Notes under the pieces: model-generated | Databases searched by the model: none | Told to the model about the DNA's origin: nothing | What the model saw: the letters and a program-made list of their open reading frames with translations, nothing else | Assembly (NCBI GenBank): GCA_963691655.1 | Contig: OY829329.1 | Span: forward strand, 7,826,708-7,890,707 | Direction of reading: 5' to 3' | From: Toxonevra muliebris | Taxonomy: Eukaryota; Arthropoda; Insecta; Diptera; Pallopteridae | DNA: 64,000 nt | In this document: one piece after another, positions 36,098 to 48,600 of the stretch | Layout: the number at the start of each line of letters is the position of its first letter | How positions within the stretch are numbered: position 1 is the first letter of the stretch | Translations under genes and position numbers: made by a program

Positions 36098-36529
36098 TTA
36101 CGAAGCCTAAACGAAAGTGTTGCTGCAGCCAACGCAGCTGCTGCTGAATTTGAGGAGCATCTTAAGAGATTGAACCTGAGGGTAGTTACATATCAGAATG
36201 AAAAAAGGAAGAAACCATCAATAATAAAAATCTGTCCTCTATTTTCAAGTTGTTTGATTTCTGAATATCTAAATAAAGATTCAGAAAAGAGTACGAAAAA
36301 CTATTTGAAGAACATATCTGCAGATCAAAATACTTCTGAGTATTGTTTATACCTAGGCAGGTCATCCGTACAGGAATTAGCTAGAAGGTTGGGGACTATT
36401 TTCTGCTCTCGTGCTCAATTCCTCAAATTTTTCGTAGTTTTCAAATCAAAACTTAAATGTGATAAGAACTTGAGAATAGTTGCTACACATATGTATTCTA
36501 ACGGCGTTTTATTCGCCACTCGCTGTTAG
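36098..36529 (+). CDS. Unidentified ORF, possible decayed or exon fragment
   Basis: An open frame of 143 codons follows the Mtr4 poly(A) signal by about 130 bases. There is no ATG until codon 27. The beginning, NESVAAANAAAAEFEEHLKR at about residues 5-24, looks protein-like and helical; the rest is Lys/Ser/Leu-rich and unconvincing. I do not recognise a family. It could be part of an old transposon or gene copy, or chance. No strong splice acceptor is evident just upstream. Confidence 0.2.
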   Translation, partial: LRSLNESVAAANAAAAEFEEHLKRLNLRVVTYQNEKRKKPSIIKICPLFSSCLISEYLNKDSEKSTKNYLKNISADQNTSEYCLYLGRSSVQELARRLGTIFCSRAQFLKFFVVFKSKLKCDKNLRIVATHMYSNGVLFATRC

Positions 36530-36800
36530 TTATGTATAACTAGCATCGATAATTTTTTATGAAAAATAAAAACAATTTATTATTAGTCACTTACCGCTTG
36601 TTATTCCTTTATAAAAGTTCTTGCTTTCAATAAAAAATTCCTGCTCTCCAGCTGGGATTTTCTTACCTCCAATGAATTTTCTGACAGTCAACTTATTTAT
36701 ACTTAATGAACGTAACCCTGTACTACCCGGTGAGCAGCGGATATCTGTTTGTGCATTATTATATTGGTATTCGCTGTTCGACGAACACAAAATGCAAACA

Positions 36801-36852
36801 CTGCAGAATTTCTTTCCGTCGAAGTGTAGTTTTCTGTTTAATACTATTTTGT
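36801..36852. repeat. Dispersed repeat shared with 45610-45660
   Basis: CTGCAGAATT..CTTT and GTTTAATACTATTTTG are shared with 45610-45660 at roughly three-quarters identity over about 50 bases. Both copies keep partial similarity in the minus-strand frame (KIVL..HFD.K.FC). This is probably an old interspersed element of unknown class. Confidence 0.45.
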
Positions 36853-38537
36853 TTTGTGTACAATATACCGAGCATATCGTGTTCGATGTGAGAGTGAGTA
36901 AAAACTGTCTCTCTCTTTGTGTTTGGTGCAACAATAATTTCATGGTGTCCGCCGAGCATACTCCAAATATAACCACAACTTAAACACTGCTGCCACTCGA
37001 TTTGCTTCAAGTTATAAAAAATTCGATTTACATATAAACGTTCGAATTATGGAAGTTTGGTATGTCCAAACTAATTGTGCGTAAGCGTATACATATATCA
37101 CTTCAATAACGTCTTTATTAGCATATAATCGAAATCGGATGCATTAAAATTGTTTGGAATGGTAATTGGGCTCTAAAATGGTTGATTGATTTAATATACT
37201 CACATTTATAATTTAATGATCATTCTTTTATTTTTATATACCTACTGCAAAACTGAAAAATAATATAGACCATAACCAGAGCATGATTCAATTACTAAAA
37301 AATACATATGAGATAAAGAACAAAGAAAGAACATGACAAACAATTATAATTGAAAATTATTCTCTCAATCTCTCTCCTTCTGTTTTTCATTTTATATGAG
37401 AAACATCAACAAATTTGTCTTCTCGGCAATAACTGTTGCTCTCTGAAGTTCTCTCTTTGTGTTTTTCTTTTTATATGGAAAACAATAACAAATAACTGTT
37501 GAAAATTTAAAATGGTTGAAGCAAACATAAATTATGGTGGACAATAGACAAAAACATTACAGTAAGTATAGGACAAAAAATAAAATTTATTAATAATATA
37601 GACGATTTTATTACAAAATAATAACTAAACTATATATGTATGTAAATGTAAAATGTACATTTATATATTCTATAAAATACATAAATATGCATAAATATTG
37701 CTTAATATGTCTCCTTCCATGCATGCAAAATATATTGGTATGTACATAGATAACAAACATGAATAGAAAACAAGCACATGATATACATATAAATATTGGA
37801 CGGATTTTCTGATATTCGAGGAATTTCTTAAAAAAGTTTCCTGCAGAGTATAGTTGCTATCAATAAAAATAATTATAATTAATAAAAACTTATTATTTCA
37901 CTTAATTTAAATTTTTATTTACTTTATTTTACTACATACTCTTTACTTTATTTAGTAGATATTAATTTTTATATATTTACAAAATGTTTAAAATAAAAAA
38001 CATATAAAAACGTATACTTATTTTCTAAAATTGGAATGTTTGATATGGATTTGTATTCGTGGGGCTTCGCTTAAAATAAAGGATTAAAAAAATAAAAAAC
38101 TATGCTAGATACACGCAGAAATTGTAATAAAGTAATTAAATATATATATATATCGGTTATTTCGCCTGTTACTTAGTAATATTAATGCTGAGATCTTAAA
38201 GACCCGAATATAGACTTAAAACTATGTATAAACTATATTATTAAATTATTGAACATTGGAACTATTGTCTTTACCAAGCGATCAAGAAGACATCTCAAGA
38301 TTTAATCTCAATGTCTCGAAATACTGAATGCTCTTGTATCTAGTATATGAAGTTAAATATATGTGTATTCAAAATTGTTATCTTCTTAACATACGCCGGG
38401 AAACTATACAATAAAATTTGTTAATTTTAGTTATACTAAATTAAAACAATATATACCAAATCGCTTCTCTCTAAATGAATCAGCTTCAAAATCTATAAAC
38501 TATTCTAATGAAACTGTTTCACTTAGAGAGCGGTTAC

Positions 38538-41500
38538 TTAAACGGATGTTTGTGGTACACCCTCAATAACTTGCGTACGCGTTTGCGGTTTTGTGGTCGC
38601 CGTAACAGGAGGCTGTGTCACAGTGGGCGTCACTACTTTATGCACATGTGGGGCAGCGGTTAAAGTAGCTGTTGTTGTTGTAGTACGTGCACTTGGCACT
38701 GGCGTTGTACTACGACTATTAACTCCAGTTGTATAGCTTGATTTAGGTTTAAGTTTTGGTTCAGTTACGGGTACTGTTGTTGCTGTGGCTCCGACCGGAG
38801 TACTTGATATAGGTGTCAATGGTTCACGTTGCAATAGACGTTTTTCTTCGATAGATTTTGATTGTATGTTTGCATTACCGTTATTAATTATTCGTGCTGT
38901 TTCCGCTCGGCTTGGCCGTGTATTCGATGAATAGTTGGATAAAGTACCAGCACCACCATTTGATTCTTTCAAAGAAATAGCTGATTTTAATGATGATTGG
39001 CTGCCAGATTTCTGTGTCATCGCTAAAGAGCTTGGAGAGCGTATGGAGGTGGTATCTGTTTGAGCTTTACTTCCAAGCGTTTTGGTTGACGGTGAATCAC
39101 GGAACTCGTAAATATTATCACGCGAACGCATTGCATGGTGATTTGTAACCATATGAGCATTATCAACACCACTCGTTTGACCGTCGGGATCAAGCTCGGT
39201 GCCGTCAGGATTTATGAAGACATCTTCATCGTAAAAATCGGATTGTCTGGAAAATTTTATTATTGTATTTTTGTTTTACGCTTATTTAAGTGTTTTATAA
39301 TATAAAATTTATTTTGTGCAACCACACACTACTTTGTTGGTGCAAATAATTATAAATGTCAAAATCAGCTGGCGTAAATATAGAACATTTGACAGACAAT
39401 ATTCTTTTAGAAGAAAAAAAGAAGAATACAATTTTTCTGCTATTGCCAACTGATATAATTTTGATTATTAGAAATGCGATTCAATTCCTAAGTTAAATTG
39501 AGTTAGTTAATATAAAGGCACACCAGTCTGGTAAGTATTTAAACTTATCTTATCGTATTCCAAATTATCTGCCGGAACCTAATGATGGCATAAGGAGAGA
39601 AAAAAATATTTGTGCCAAATAAATGCTTAGGAATCGGATAGCTGTTCTTTGAATACGTTTCATATCTTCATACACAAAGAAAAATAGCTAAGGCCGTCAA
39701 AGACTAATTGAAACATGAAAACTAATTTTTTAAAATTTTTAAATAGACGCGCTTTAATCCTATCCTATCCATGTAAGAATGCCTACCATTACTTTTTCTA
39801 AAATTTTAATTACCTTTTAGCATTACGCCACATTATGCAGCAAATCACCACCAATACAATTAAAAAGAAACACGCTACCGACATGCTCCAGAATGCTATT
39901 TGCAAAGGTTCTTTTGGTTCCCACCAGTATTCCGTAGTAGGTGGATATGTTGGCACCAGAACACCAATAACTGTTGGTAAATATTGCGTCCAGAAAGCGC
40001 ATTCCGTTTGGCGATAGTTGAGCAAAATCGAGGAATTATAAGTGGTGTTGATGTTCAAGTATCTCAACTCTCCTTGATAAGCTCGTTCAAAATGCATACC
40101 CAAGACTTGTTGTGGTGTTGGATTTCTGAATAATTTTGGCACATTAATTATATTTATATATAAATATAAGTATTTTAATCAACTTACCCATATCTGGCAA
40201 AATTCGAGAATGTTTGCATAAAGAAATGACTCATATTTCGATCATTATCCGTCCACATATTACGCTGTAAATGAGCTTTCTTCGGAAAGAATTCCACATC
40301 CATGAAAGGAGCACCTGTCAAGAAGTAATGCTCGATATCATGTGGAAATTTTCGCCAATATGGCAGATTGAGCGCTTCCACCGTTGTGTTCAACAAGTAG
40401 ATATAAACTGGCACCTTTTGCTCTACCAGTATTTTCACCATTTTATCTACAGGTGCTCGATAATATAAATCGGAAAGCATATTTATGTATTGATCTCGAA
40501 TAATAGAGCTATTATTTGGATCTGGCCAATAAGTGTACATATATTTAATTGCTTCATATACACCATTCGGATTCAATGTATAATTATAGCGGAAGACATG
40601 CTCGCGTAATTTTTGCTCAAAGAACTGATGATCGATTTCAAAGTACGGTGCTAAAGAATCATTTTGCGCAATGTAAAATGCGGCTTCTTGTGTAGTCACG
40701 CCAGTCATATATTGTAGGCCACGATTAAATTTCCCCTGGCGTAGCAGATTTTCTGGTGTTTCGGAAAGGAATCTCCAATCTTTTTCACGCCAACCTTCAT
40801 ACCAATCATCGCCAGGTACAGTGAAATTATAATCCAGCACAGGACCCCAAGGAAATGTACCAACGCTTGGTGGAAAATCTGCATTTCCAAGTTCATAGAA
40901 GCTTCTACCAGTACGCAAGCAATTTACCAACTTCCACGAAGATTCAATTGAACATCCTAAGAGTTGACCCAGAACACGACTGGTATTTTGTGCACGATAT
41001 TTATCTTGTATAAGAGCCCAATCTGCTAATGCTGATCCTGACTGTGCTATGACACGCTTAACAATATTCTTTGTGTTCGGTGCAACCATTAGCAATCCAG
41101 CGGAAGCTGCACCAGCCCCTGGACCGAAAAGTGTAATTGATTCACGATCGCCATTGAAGAATTCAACGTTATCGTATATCCATTTGAGCGCCATTGCTTG
41201 ATCTAGAATACCATAGTTGCCGGGTGAGTTTTCATCGCCGGTCGATAAGAAGCCTAGTGCACCCAAGCGATAGTTTAATGTTACCACAACAACATCATAA
41301 AATGAAGCTAAAATATGGCCTTGGAAGAGATTAGATGCGCCGCGTACAAAATCACCACCATGTAAGTAAACCATAACCGGATACTTTTGAGCTACTCCAG
41401 CACCAGTCTAAAAAGAAAAAAATTTAAATATGTAATAAATAAATAATATAATATTAAAGGTTTAAGAGTTTACCTTTGGTGAAAAGATATTCAAATATAA

Positions 41501-43696
41501 ACAATCCTCATCCATATCCATAACACCCTTTGTAGCGCCAGTATAAACCACAGGCTGGGGACATGCTGGCCCAAAATCAACTGCCTGTAGTAATTGCCAG
41601 CCACGATGCAAACGTGGCGGCTTAAATCTACCTTCAAATGTAGGCGGCATAGCATAGGGTACACCCAGAAATACCGAGCATTCGCCCATTACACGATCCA
41701 CAGTGGAATGGTAGGGTCGATAGAATGACTTTGGATCTGGATTGTCGTACATATAAACTTTAAAACCTTGCACTTGACCATAATTCGTTGTAACAAAAAC
41801 ATCACGATCCAATGTTAAAGAATCACGACGCTGTTTTCCCTGCAAATCTTCACGCCAACCCGCCAATATGCCAGGAAAAGGGGTATGCCCCGCATTCGGA
41901 TTATTCTGTAAATTATGAAAATATGATATTAAAATGATGATGATGGTGATTATTAGAATAAAGTGAACATATGGAAATGATTTATATTTTTGTTTTAAAT
42001 GGGATCAAGTATCATTGATCTCTTGTTCAATTTGTAATTGACGAAAAGCAGGGGCGGATTTTCCATACAAGCCGTTTAAGCAGTTGCTAAGGGGCGTCAC
42101 GAGAAGAACATTGTTGAGAACTTAGTATTATTAAAAAAAATAAAATTAAATATTTTAAATTAAACTTTTTTTTCATCATTTTGACATCCACTGTATGCCG
42201 CCATTATGGCCGCAACAACAAAGATGTGTTGTCATTGTTTTGTTGTACGGCATTATGACCGCCATTATGGTCGCAGCAACAAAGATGTGTTGTTTTGTTG
42301 TACGGCTGATTTTGACATTTAATGATATCCGACGCAACAACAAATATGTGTTGTTTTTGCCGTGGTGAAATTTTTGTAATCTTGCTATAACCTTATACAT
42401 GATTTCAACACGTAAGAAACGAAGTTTTGTAGTTGTTAGTATTTAGGGAATAACATATGGAGATCGGCTACATACAATCAAACATAGAGTCGGCTTCTCT
42501 CAGTTTTATCTCATGCGCTTTAGTGAGAGAGTTGAACTTTCGTCTCATGTGTTATATACGTCTACTACATCGTGTTTGTGGTCTTTTAAAATATTTTATC
42601 CTTTCATAACTCTACTAAATCAATAAAAATATTTTTTCCATTGTGTTTTGGGGTTTGTCGTTTAAAATGCTCCTGAAAAAATATTGAACCTTTCAACAAA
42701 CCTGTTGTAGGTTTGAATTAAGGTTCTTAAAGAGATGGATTTGGGTTGGGTTTGAAAGCCTGGTGGTTACCTATTTCTCTCCTTACCCCCCCCCCCCCTA
42801 TCTCCCTTACCAAAAAAGTAACTGCTTAAGGGGTCAATACCTCTAAATCCGGCTCTGACAAAAACATTTATCACACACACACAAGCACAGATGTGAATAT
42901 GTCAATCATAAACAAGCTCAAACACAGTTTGTTTACTATGTACGGGCGTATACGTAAATAGTGTCGATCTGATCTTATTACTAGTGCAATCTTTGAAGTA
43001 TGAAAAGTTAATTAACGTTATTGATACTGTACTAAGCTTTCTCAAATTGAACATACATGTGAACAAACATATGAATGCGTCATCTTTGTCAAAAGATCAT
43101 ATTTAAGTTCTAAATAAGCTTAAAGATCCCAAAATGTAGCGAGGTCAATTGATAGTCTATTCATATGCAAAAAAGTGGATATATATAATTTATATGGCAG
43201 TTATAAAATTTGAGGTTAATTAATTCAATATTAGATATGTATATTCACTTACTGGATCAAACCGAAAACGGTCTTCATTCGGCATCCCTTGTGGATATTG
43301 TCCTGGTGGATTTCTTCCTGGATAATTGGCACCATATCCATTTGGCTGATAATTTCCATAACGACGATCGTTAAACGTATAAGTTCTATGCATAAGAAAT
43401 AAGAAAGTATTAAACATTTTTCTGATTTTACGTTTATTTTAACTTTTGTTTTAATTATTTTACCTATAATCGGGATCACCAGGATTAGGCCTTTGATAGT
43501 CATTGACCCCAGTTCGTGAATAAAATCTAGGATCACGAGTTTGCGCTTTTACATTGCTTAATGCAAACTCGCTTAACGCTATAAAACTTATAACTATGAC
43601 GGCAATAAATTTCAATTTATCACGATATTTGAAATTTCTTATTCGATTTGTTGTTGTCGCAGGAGTATTATTTTGTTGAATTATTGTTGTATGCAT
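38538..43696 (-). CDS. Gli: Gliotactin, neuroligin-family tricellular junction protein
   Basis: Single-pass membrane protein that organises tricellular septate junctions and the glial blood-nerve barrier. Coding exons are 43464-43696, 43253-43385, 41474-41905, 40188-41407, 39814-40125 and 38538-39246, all phases consistent, giving 1012 aa (Drosophila about 956). A hydrophobic signal segment (LKFIAVIVISFIAL) lies near residues 29-43. The cholinesterase-like ectodomain starts around GWREDLQGKQRRDSL and contains DMDEDCLYLN and VMVYLHGGDF. The nucleophile elbow reads FGPGAG (about 361-365), with Gly in place of catalytic Ser, so it is a non-enzymatic adhesion fold. The membrane span (LQIAFWSMSVACFFLIVLVV) is near 747-772. 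The cytoplasmic tail keeps RFYDEDVF-like, RSRDNIYEFRDSPSTKTL and the terminal PDZ ligand QTSV. The tail is Thr/Pro-rich and longer than in Drosophila. The exon before the start extends to an acceptor at 43841, so a leader exon lies upstream. Confidence 0.97.
39247..39813. other. Gli intron
   Basis: This 567-bp intron lies between the membrane-span exon and the cytoplasmic-tail exon. No internal feature is recognised. Confidence 0.8.
41906..43252. other. Gli intron with PHO/YY1-like tandem repeat
   Basis: The 1.35-kb intron precedes the exon starting NNPNAGHTPFPG. It contains the tandem repeat at 42195-42357 and a C13 run at 42786-42798. No coding signal is present. Confidence 0.75.
42195..42357. 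repeat. 61-bp tandem repeat with palindromic GCCAT sites
   Basis: CCGCCATTATGG occurs at 42198 and 42259, each followed by a CAACAAAGATGTGTTG stretch and GTTTTGTTGTACGGC. A third, diverged unit keeps CGCAACAACAAATATGTGTT at about 42333-42352. CCGCCATTATGG carries the PHO/YY1 core GCCAT on both strands. Confidence 0.7.
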
Positions 43697-43840
43697 CGTT
43701 GTCGTTGATTTATAGGCAAGATTAATTGTTGTGATGGTAATTTTTATTTCGTTTTGGATTACAAATGGATTTGATTGTTTAGATGAGTTTCATTGCCTCT
43801 TCCTCAGAAAGTAACTATCGCATTTTTTTGATTATTAAAT
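43697..43840 (-). promoter_or_regulatory. Gli: Gli 5' UTR part of the first coding exon
   Basis: The minus strand shows a clear acceptor (TTTTTCTTTTGCAG) ending at 43841, followed by 144 bases of leader without an in-frame upstream start before the ATG at 43696-43694. Gli therefore has at least one additional non-coding exon further right. Confidence 0.6.
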
Positions 43841-44384
43841 CTGCAAAAGAAAAATTAATACATGAAAAACATATCTAAAAAAAAAAAACTTAATTTATCT
43901 CTAATTAAATATGATGATTTTCAAAAAGTAAGTACAGAAATTATTGCTATTCGTTATGTGCCTTTTTTTTACCAAGCGTGTTAAATCTTTTATTAAAAAA
44001 TAGAATTGCTATGAAGAAGTTCGATTCATTAAATATTAATAAATTAAATTAAAAATGCGGTGAGATCTTTATTCAGTGCGTATATTTTTTCCAGAAATAA
44101 AAATAACTGTTGGATGGTTTAAAATTACTCAAAATATCAACAGTAAAAGATAAGAAAATGACGTATTTGTTTAAACAATTTATAGACATTTAAATTAATA
44201 AATATGTGTGTGCATAATTTCGCACAGTTACTGGAAATTTAATTAGATTACTGTTGCTTGGAATTAATTCAATTGCTATTCGTTGTAAATGAGTAATGTC
44301 AAGTTTCAATCATTTCATTTAAAAGCAAGTACCACAAAAATTAATGATACTTCCATAAATGACTCAATGACATATTTAATTTTT

Positions 44385-44740
44385 CATTATATAAAATAAT
44401 AGTCCTCCATTTCATGTTCGAATGCTCATCCCTGGCCAGGAGGAGACTAAAACTCCTGAGCTCACCTTTCTGCACTAGTCTGTCCGAGCTATCATCCATA
44501 AATATTAAGGACATAGCCAGATTCATTTTCGAATCCTCATAGTTCTCCACTCCGTAAATGGGGGCGTCGCAGTGAACTGTGGTATCACAACGAGCCTAAT
44601 TATGTGCTTAAGTGTGCTTTCAAGTAGAAAGCTGCCACTCCAACCTAACCTAACCCAGTCTGCTTTTAGATGATGAAACTGTCTTAAGTGATGGTAAGAG
44701 GGGGAATACCCCTTCGTCTCCCCCCCCTCTCTCCCACACA
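44385..44740 (-). repeat. Probable dispersed repeat with (TTAGG)2-like block
   Basis: On the minus strand GGGTTAGGTTAGGTTGGAGTGG (two TTAGG units) precedes a stretch with fairly high GC. The frames there look protein-like (WRTMRIRK; ENYEDSKMNLAMSLIFMDD) but are broken. The composition differs from the flanks. A related GGTAAGGTTGTAGTGGCAG block occurs at about 8223-8241. The element class was not identified. Confidence 0.35.
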
Positions 44741-45394
44741 TTTTGACAATTTCAAGAAATAAGTTTCTTAAAGCTACCGTGGTGTATGTTTTCCATATAA
44801 AATTTCAACGATACTCGTTTTGTCACAGGATAAACGAGTGAAATAAACTACAGTTTCTTTGCAAGAAAACAAAACTCATAATGGAGGGCGCACAAGGGTT
44901 AATATCTTAAAAAAAAAAAATCATCGCTCATTTGTACCTAAATTTTTTGTTTGATTTTAGTGCTTTCCCGTACTTTTTTATTCATATCTTTACTTCAGTC
45001 CATCAAATTTCAAATATTTATTTATTCCTCTTTTCAAAACAAAAACGTTTACAATACAATTTTATTTCAATTTCATGCATTTTTAACCAAAAGCATACTC
45101 TTCTGCTTTTAAAAGACAATTATTGTTTAGTAATTTCACAACGTAATATTATTTTGATCCCATAATTTGGCATCGGAGGCGAAATCTTCTGTGATCATAA
45201 TTGTCAAATTTTACTCTCCCGCTCTGTCTCTCAAAGTGAATTAAATAAATATAAATGGCGCCCTCCTTTTAGTTCCCTAACGTCTGCCATATTTGAAAAT
45301 TGTTCTCTCTCTCTCTTCTCAGTCATAAATGTCAAAACTCAGAATATATGAGAATATTTGAGAATACTTCCAGTTATGTGGCATAAACTATACT

Positions 45395-45538
45395 GTGCCC
45401 GTGCGTCTGCATAACAATGCACTAAACCTAGAGCCAAAACTCTCTTTTCGTTTTTTGTATTATGAAGTTTTTACGCTCTCAATTTAAGAGAGCGAAAACT
45501 ACAGATATAAAAAGAAAACGAAAAGAGCGAACGGGCAC
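45395..45538. mobile_element. 144-bp palindromic MITE
   Basis: The outer ends GTGCCCGTGCG and, in reverse complement, GTGCCCGTTCG are inverted repeats. The middle is a hairpin: CGCTCTC at 45474-45480 and GAGAGCG at 45488-45494, flanked by CTCTTTTCGTTTT and AAAACGAAAAGAG. No coding capacity and no obvious target duplication. Confidence 0.6.
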
Positions 45539-45609
45539 TTGGAAATTTTACACCTTCTCTTTTCTCTCGTGCTTGGTCTGCTTGCTCTGAGGTTATTATA
45601 TTGAGCTCA

Positions 45610-45660
45610 TTGCAGAATTGCTTTTTATCAAAATGTACTTCTCTGCTTAATACTATTTTG
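45610..45660. repeat. Dispersed repeat shared with 36801-36852
   Basis: This is the second copy of the block beginning TGCAGAATT and ending CTTAATACTATTTTG. It lies about 70 bases right of the palindromic MITE. Confidence 0.45.
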
Positions 45661-48600
45661 TATGCTAAATAGCACCGTTTGCCATCTTCAATTTCAAATA
45701 AAACCACCAGTTTGGTTTTGCAGCATTTTCTTTACATCGGTCTAACGCAAAATGAAACATAAGTGGAAAAATGCAATTAATATTTTATACGCTTTTATCA
45801 TTGTTAATTATTAAATTTTTATATGCACTTAACTTGGTCAAAAGCACTCAATGCACACAAAGAGTATTAAAATGCTCTCACATTCTTAAAAAAAAAAATA
45901 ATATTCTGCGTGATAATAAAAATATTATTGAAGAAAAATAATATACCGGTTTTCGGTTAAATTTTTTTTATTATTTTTTGTTATTTTTTATTTTATTAAC
46001 GATATATTTGGCGATTCTCTCATATTTAAAATGGAAGAATCAAATAAACAAAGAAAATACCCAATTGGAAAAACAGAAGCAGAAACAACAAAACAAATAT
46101 CAAATTTATTAGTAAGAGTGGAAAAACTGGTTTTAACATATGCGCTTATGAGAAACGGTTATTATTACGTTAGTTTCTATAACCAGCAAACAGAAAAATG
46201 TCGAAGAATATGGCATTAGTACAGATATATCATTGCCTTAAATTTAAAAGGTCATAACACGCACTTTTCGAATTCTCCAGGAGAAGTAAAAAAAAACTAT
46301 TCGGAACTGTGTGTTAGTTTTATGTAGAAGTGTTTATAAAATTACTAATACAGCCGTGAGTTCTTGATGTATGAGCCTGGCATGCATGGATGTAGATGCA
46401 GATGGAAATCCTCTATCAGAAATCAACGTGAAAACGTGATTTTGAAAAATTTTATGTTACAATCTTTTCAAATTAACCTACATACATACATATGAACTCT
46501 TTTTTGTACGTACGTACGTACATACATACATATGAACATATAACTTGTTCGTCTGCAAATCAGTTGTATGTAGATTATAAAGTTTGGCGGCAATTAAAAA
46601 ATATGCTATAAATAGAAAATCAAAGAACGTAACAGTTTTTTTTCGCACGGACAGTCATAAATTTATAAGTATATGTTGGTAACACTGCTCTTAATCTTTT
46701 GCCCAATCTCTTTATTGTTCTCTTCGACCATTTTTTTTGTTACCAACATTATAAAGAATTATATAAATTAAATGAAGTACATGTGTGTATGTAGAACAAG
46801 GACTTCCACTTTTGCTTCTTCCACTCGAAAAGCATTGAAGTTGCAGGAAAATGCTGCTACATGGAACATGAGTACACAACTTTGCTATGGCATGATTGCA
46901 CGTTATGAGACAATAACCTTTTTTTTAAGTATGTGTATGCAACATTAGTCAAAGTAATTATATTATATAATAACGTGAAAAAATTAAAAATAAAAAATCA
47001 CAGTTTATGTTATGAGTTTATGGTCGGCATTGGCTAATTTAACGCACGCTACACTGTATATATAATACATCTTATCAGAGAGATAGTAGGAATGAAGTGC
47101 TATACAACTCCGTTTTAAATATTCCTAAAATGCCGGGAAAATTTGTTTCTTTTCTTCATACTTCTATAAGAAAAGAAGGAGAAAAAAATAAGATTTCCCG
47201 GGGATTTCATTCGGAGAATATTTAGTTCCGTCATGTCCTAGCCAACCTTTACATACATAAGTTTAAATATCTGATTCGGATTTTTTTTTCAGAAAATCAC
47301 GAATCCTAAGAAATGAGATCCATGCCTTCGCATACTTCGATATTTAAAGCTATATTTTTTACAGTGTCGATAAACTGTCAGCAGAAATTTAATTCCCTCT
47401 TATAGTCATTCAACTCTATTCTAAATATTCATTCATTGTTCACATTGGCAGCCAGTGATTAAAATTACTCTTTCAATCCATCTTTTTATTTTTTCTATTT
47501 ACTCTGCGAAATAATAACAATGTCAGTTGGTGCCTAAGCTCTCTATTTAACCAACGCCGCATCTCTCCCAAAAATTCGCTATCCTTTCAAGCAAGTTTCT
47601 GCATAGTAAGTGAGGCTGACAAATATATTAATTAATGCAAGACAACATAAAATGGTATATTTATTAGAGTGTGTATGATATTTGAGAGGCTGAGAGCAAA
47701 GTGAAAGTGAAATAAATTTATGTCTCAGCCCAAGAACGATACAAGTAATACGACTTGGAATGAAAATGAAAAACAGCGACTTAAACCATTTTTGCTCTGA
47801 ACATATTTTGTTTCACTTTTTCTCTGAACTGCACTCGTTCCGCTTTTGCTCTAAAGTAAAATTTTACCATCTCTTTCCCCCTCAGTATCTCTTTTTGACA
47901 GGGAATATGACATAGTGAAAACCAAGTTTTCTTCATCTATTTTGTTGCTGTCAAATTAGCAATAGATTCTAATGCGACTGCAGCAGCAATGGAGTTATGC
48001 ACTTGTGCAGTCATGTAGTTGCCAAATTTTGCAGTTTCATTAAAACGTGTGTATTCTAATTTTTGACAGAAGAAATCGCAATCCTGTCTTCCTCAATGGG
48101 TTTTTTACAATAACCCATTTTTGCTCTGAACATATTTTGCTTCAATTTTGTTCTTAACGACAGTTAAGTGTTGCATTTACTTTTAAGTAAAATTATAAAA
48201 TTATTGTTCTCGGCCATGCATCTTTCCTTAACTTTTGATTTAGTTATGTTTACTGCTAGCCTAGCCTTAAGGATAGCCTAATAAATACATATATATTTAC
48301 GTCTTCCAAACATCTTCATCTTTTCAATATCTATCGTTACATCTAAATAAAATTTATTTCTGTTGGAAACATATAAATTCATTTAACCGATGAAAACACC
48401 TTCCTTCACATGCACAATTAAGTAGGTATTAATTAATTTTGATTTCATTGTTTTTCTGACTAATGAATGAATCATATTCTTTCTTTACTGAAAAACGATT
48501 TTGCGATAAAAGTGAATAAAACTGATATTAAAAATAACAAAAACAAAGAAATAAATAAAAACGATAAGACAGAAAGTGAACTTGTGAGGCATGCGTGAGT

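Larger units (their letters stand above)
35920..38537. other. Intergenic region between convergent Mtr4 and Gli
   Basis: 3' ends of both genes fall here: the Mtr4 poly(A) signal at 35967 and, on the minus strand, an unplaced Gli 3' UTR. An unidentified frame at 36098-36529, a dispersed repeat at 36801-36852 and TATATGRGAAACA-type repeat fragments at 37360-37500 are present. The rest is AT-rich and featureless. Confidence 0.6.

Noticed and set aside
46031..46219. 62-codon plus-strand frame MEESNKQRK
   Set aside because: Has an ATG but no family resemblance, no splice or poly(A) context, and is AT-driven in composition.
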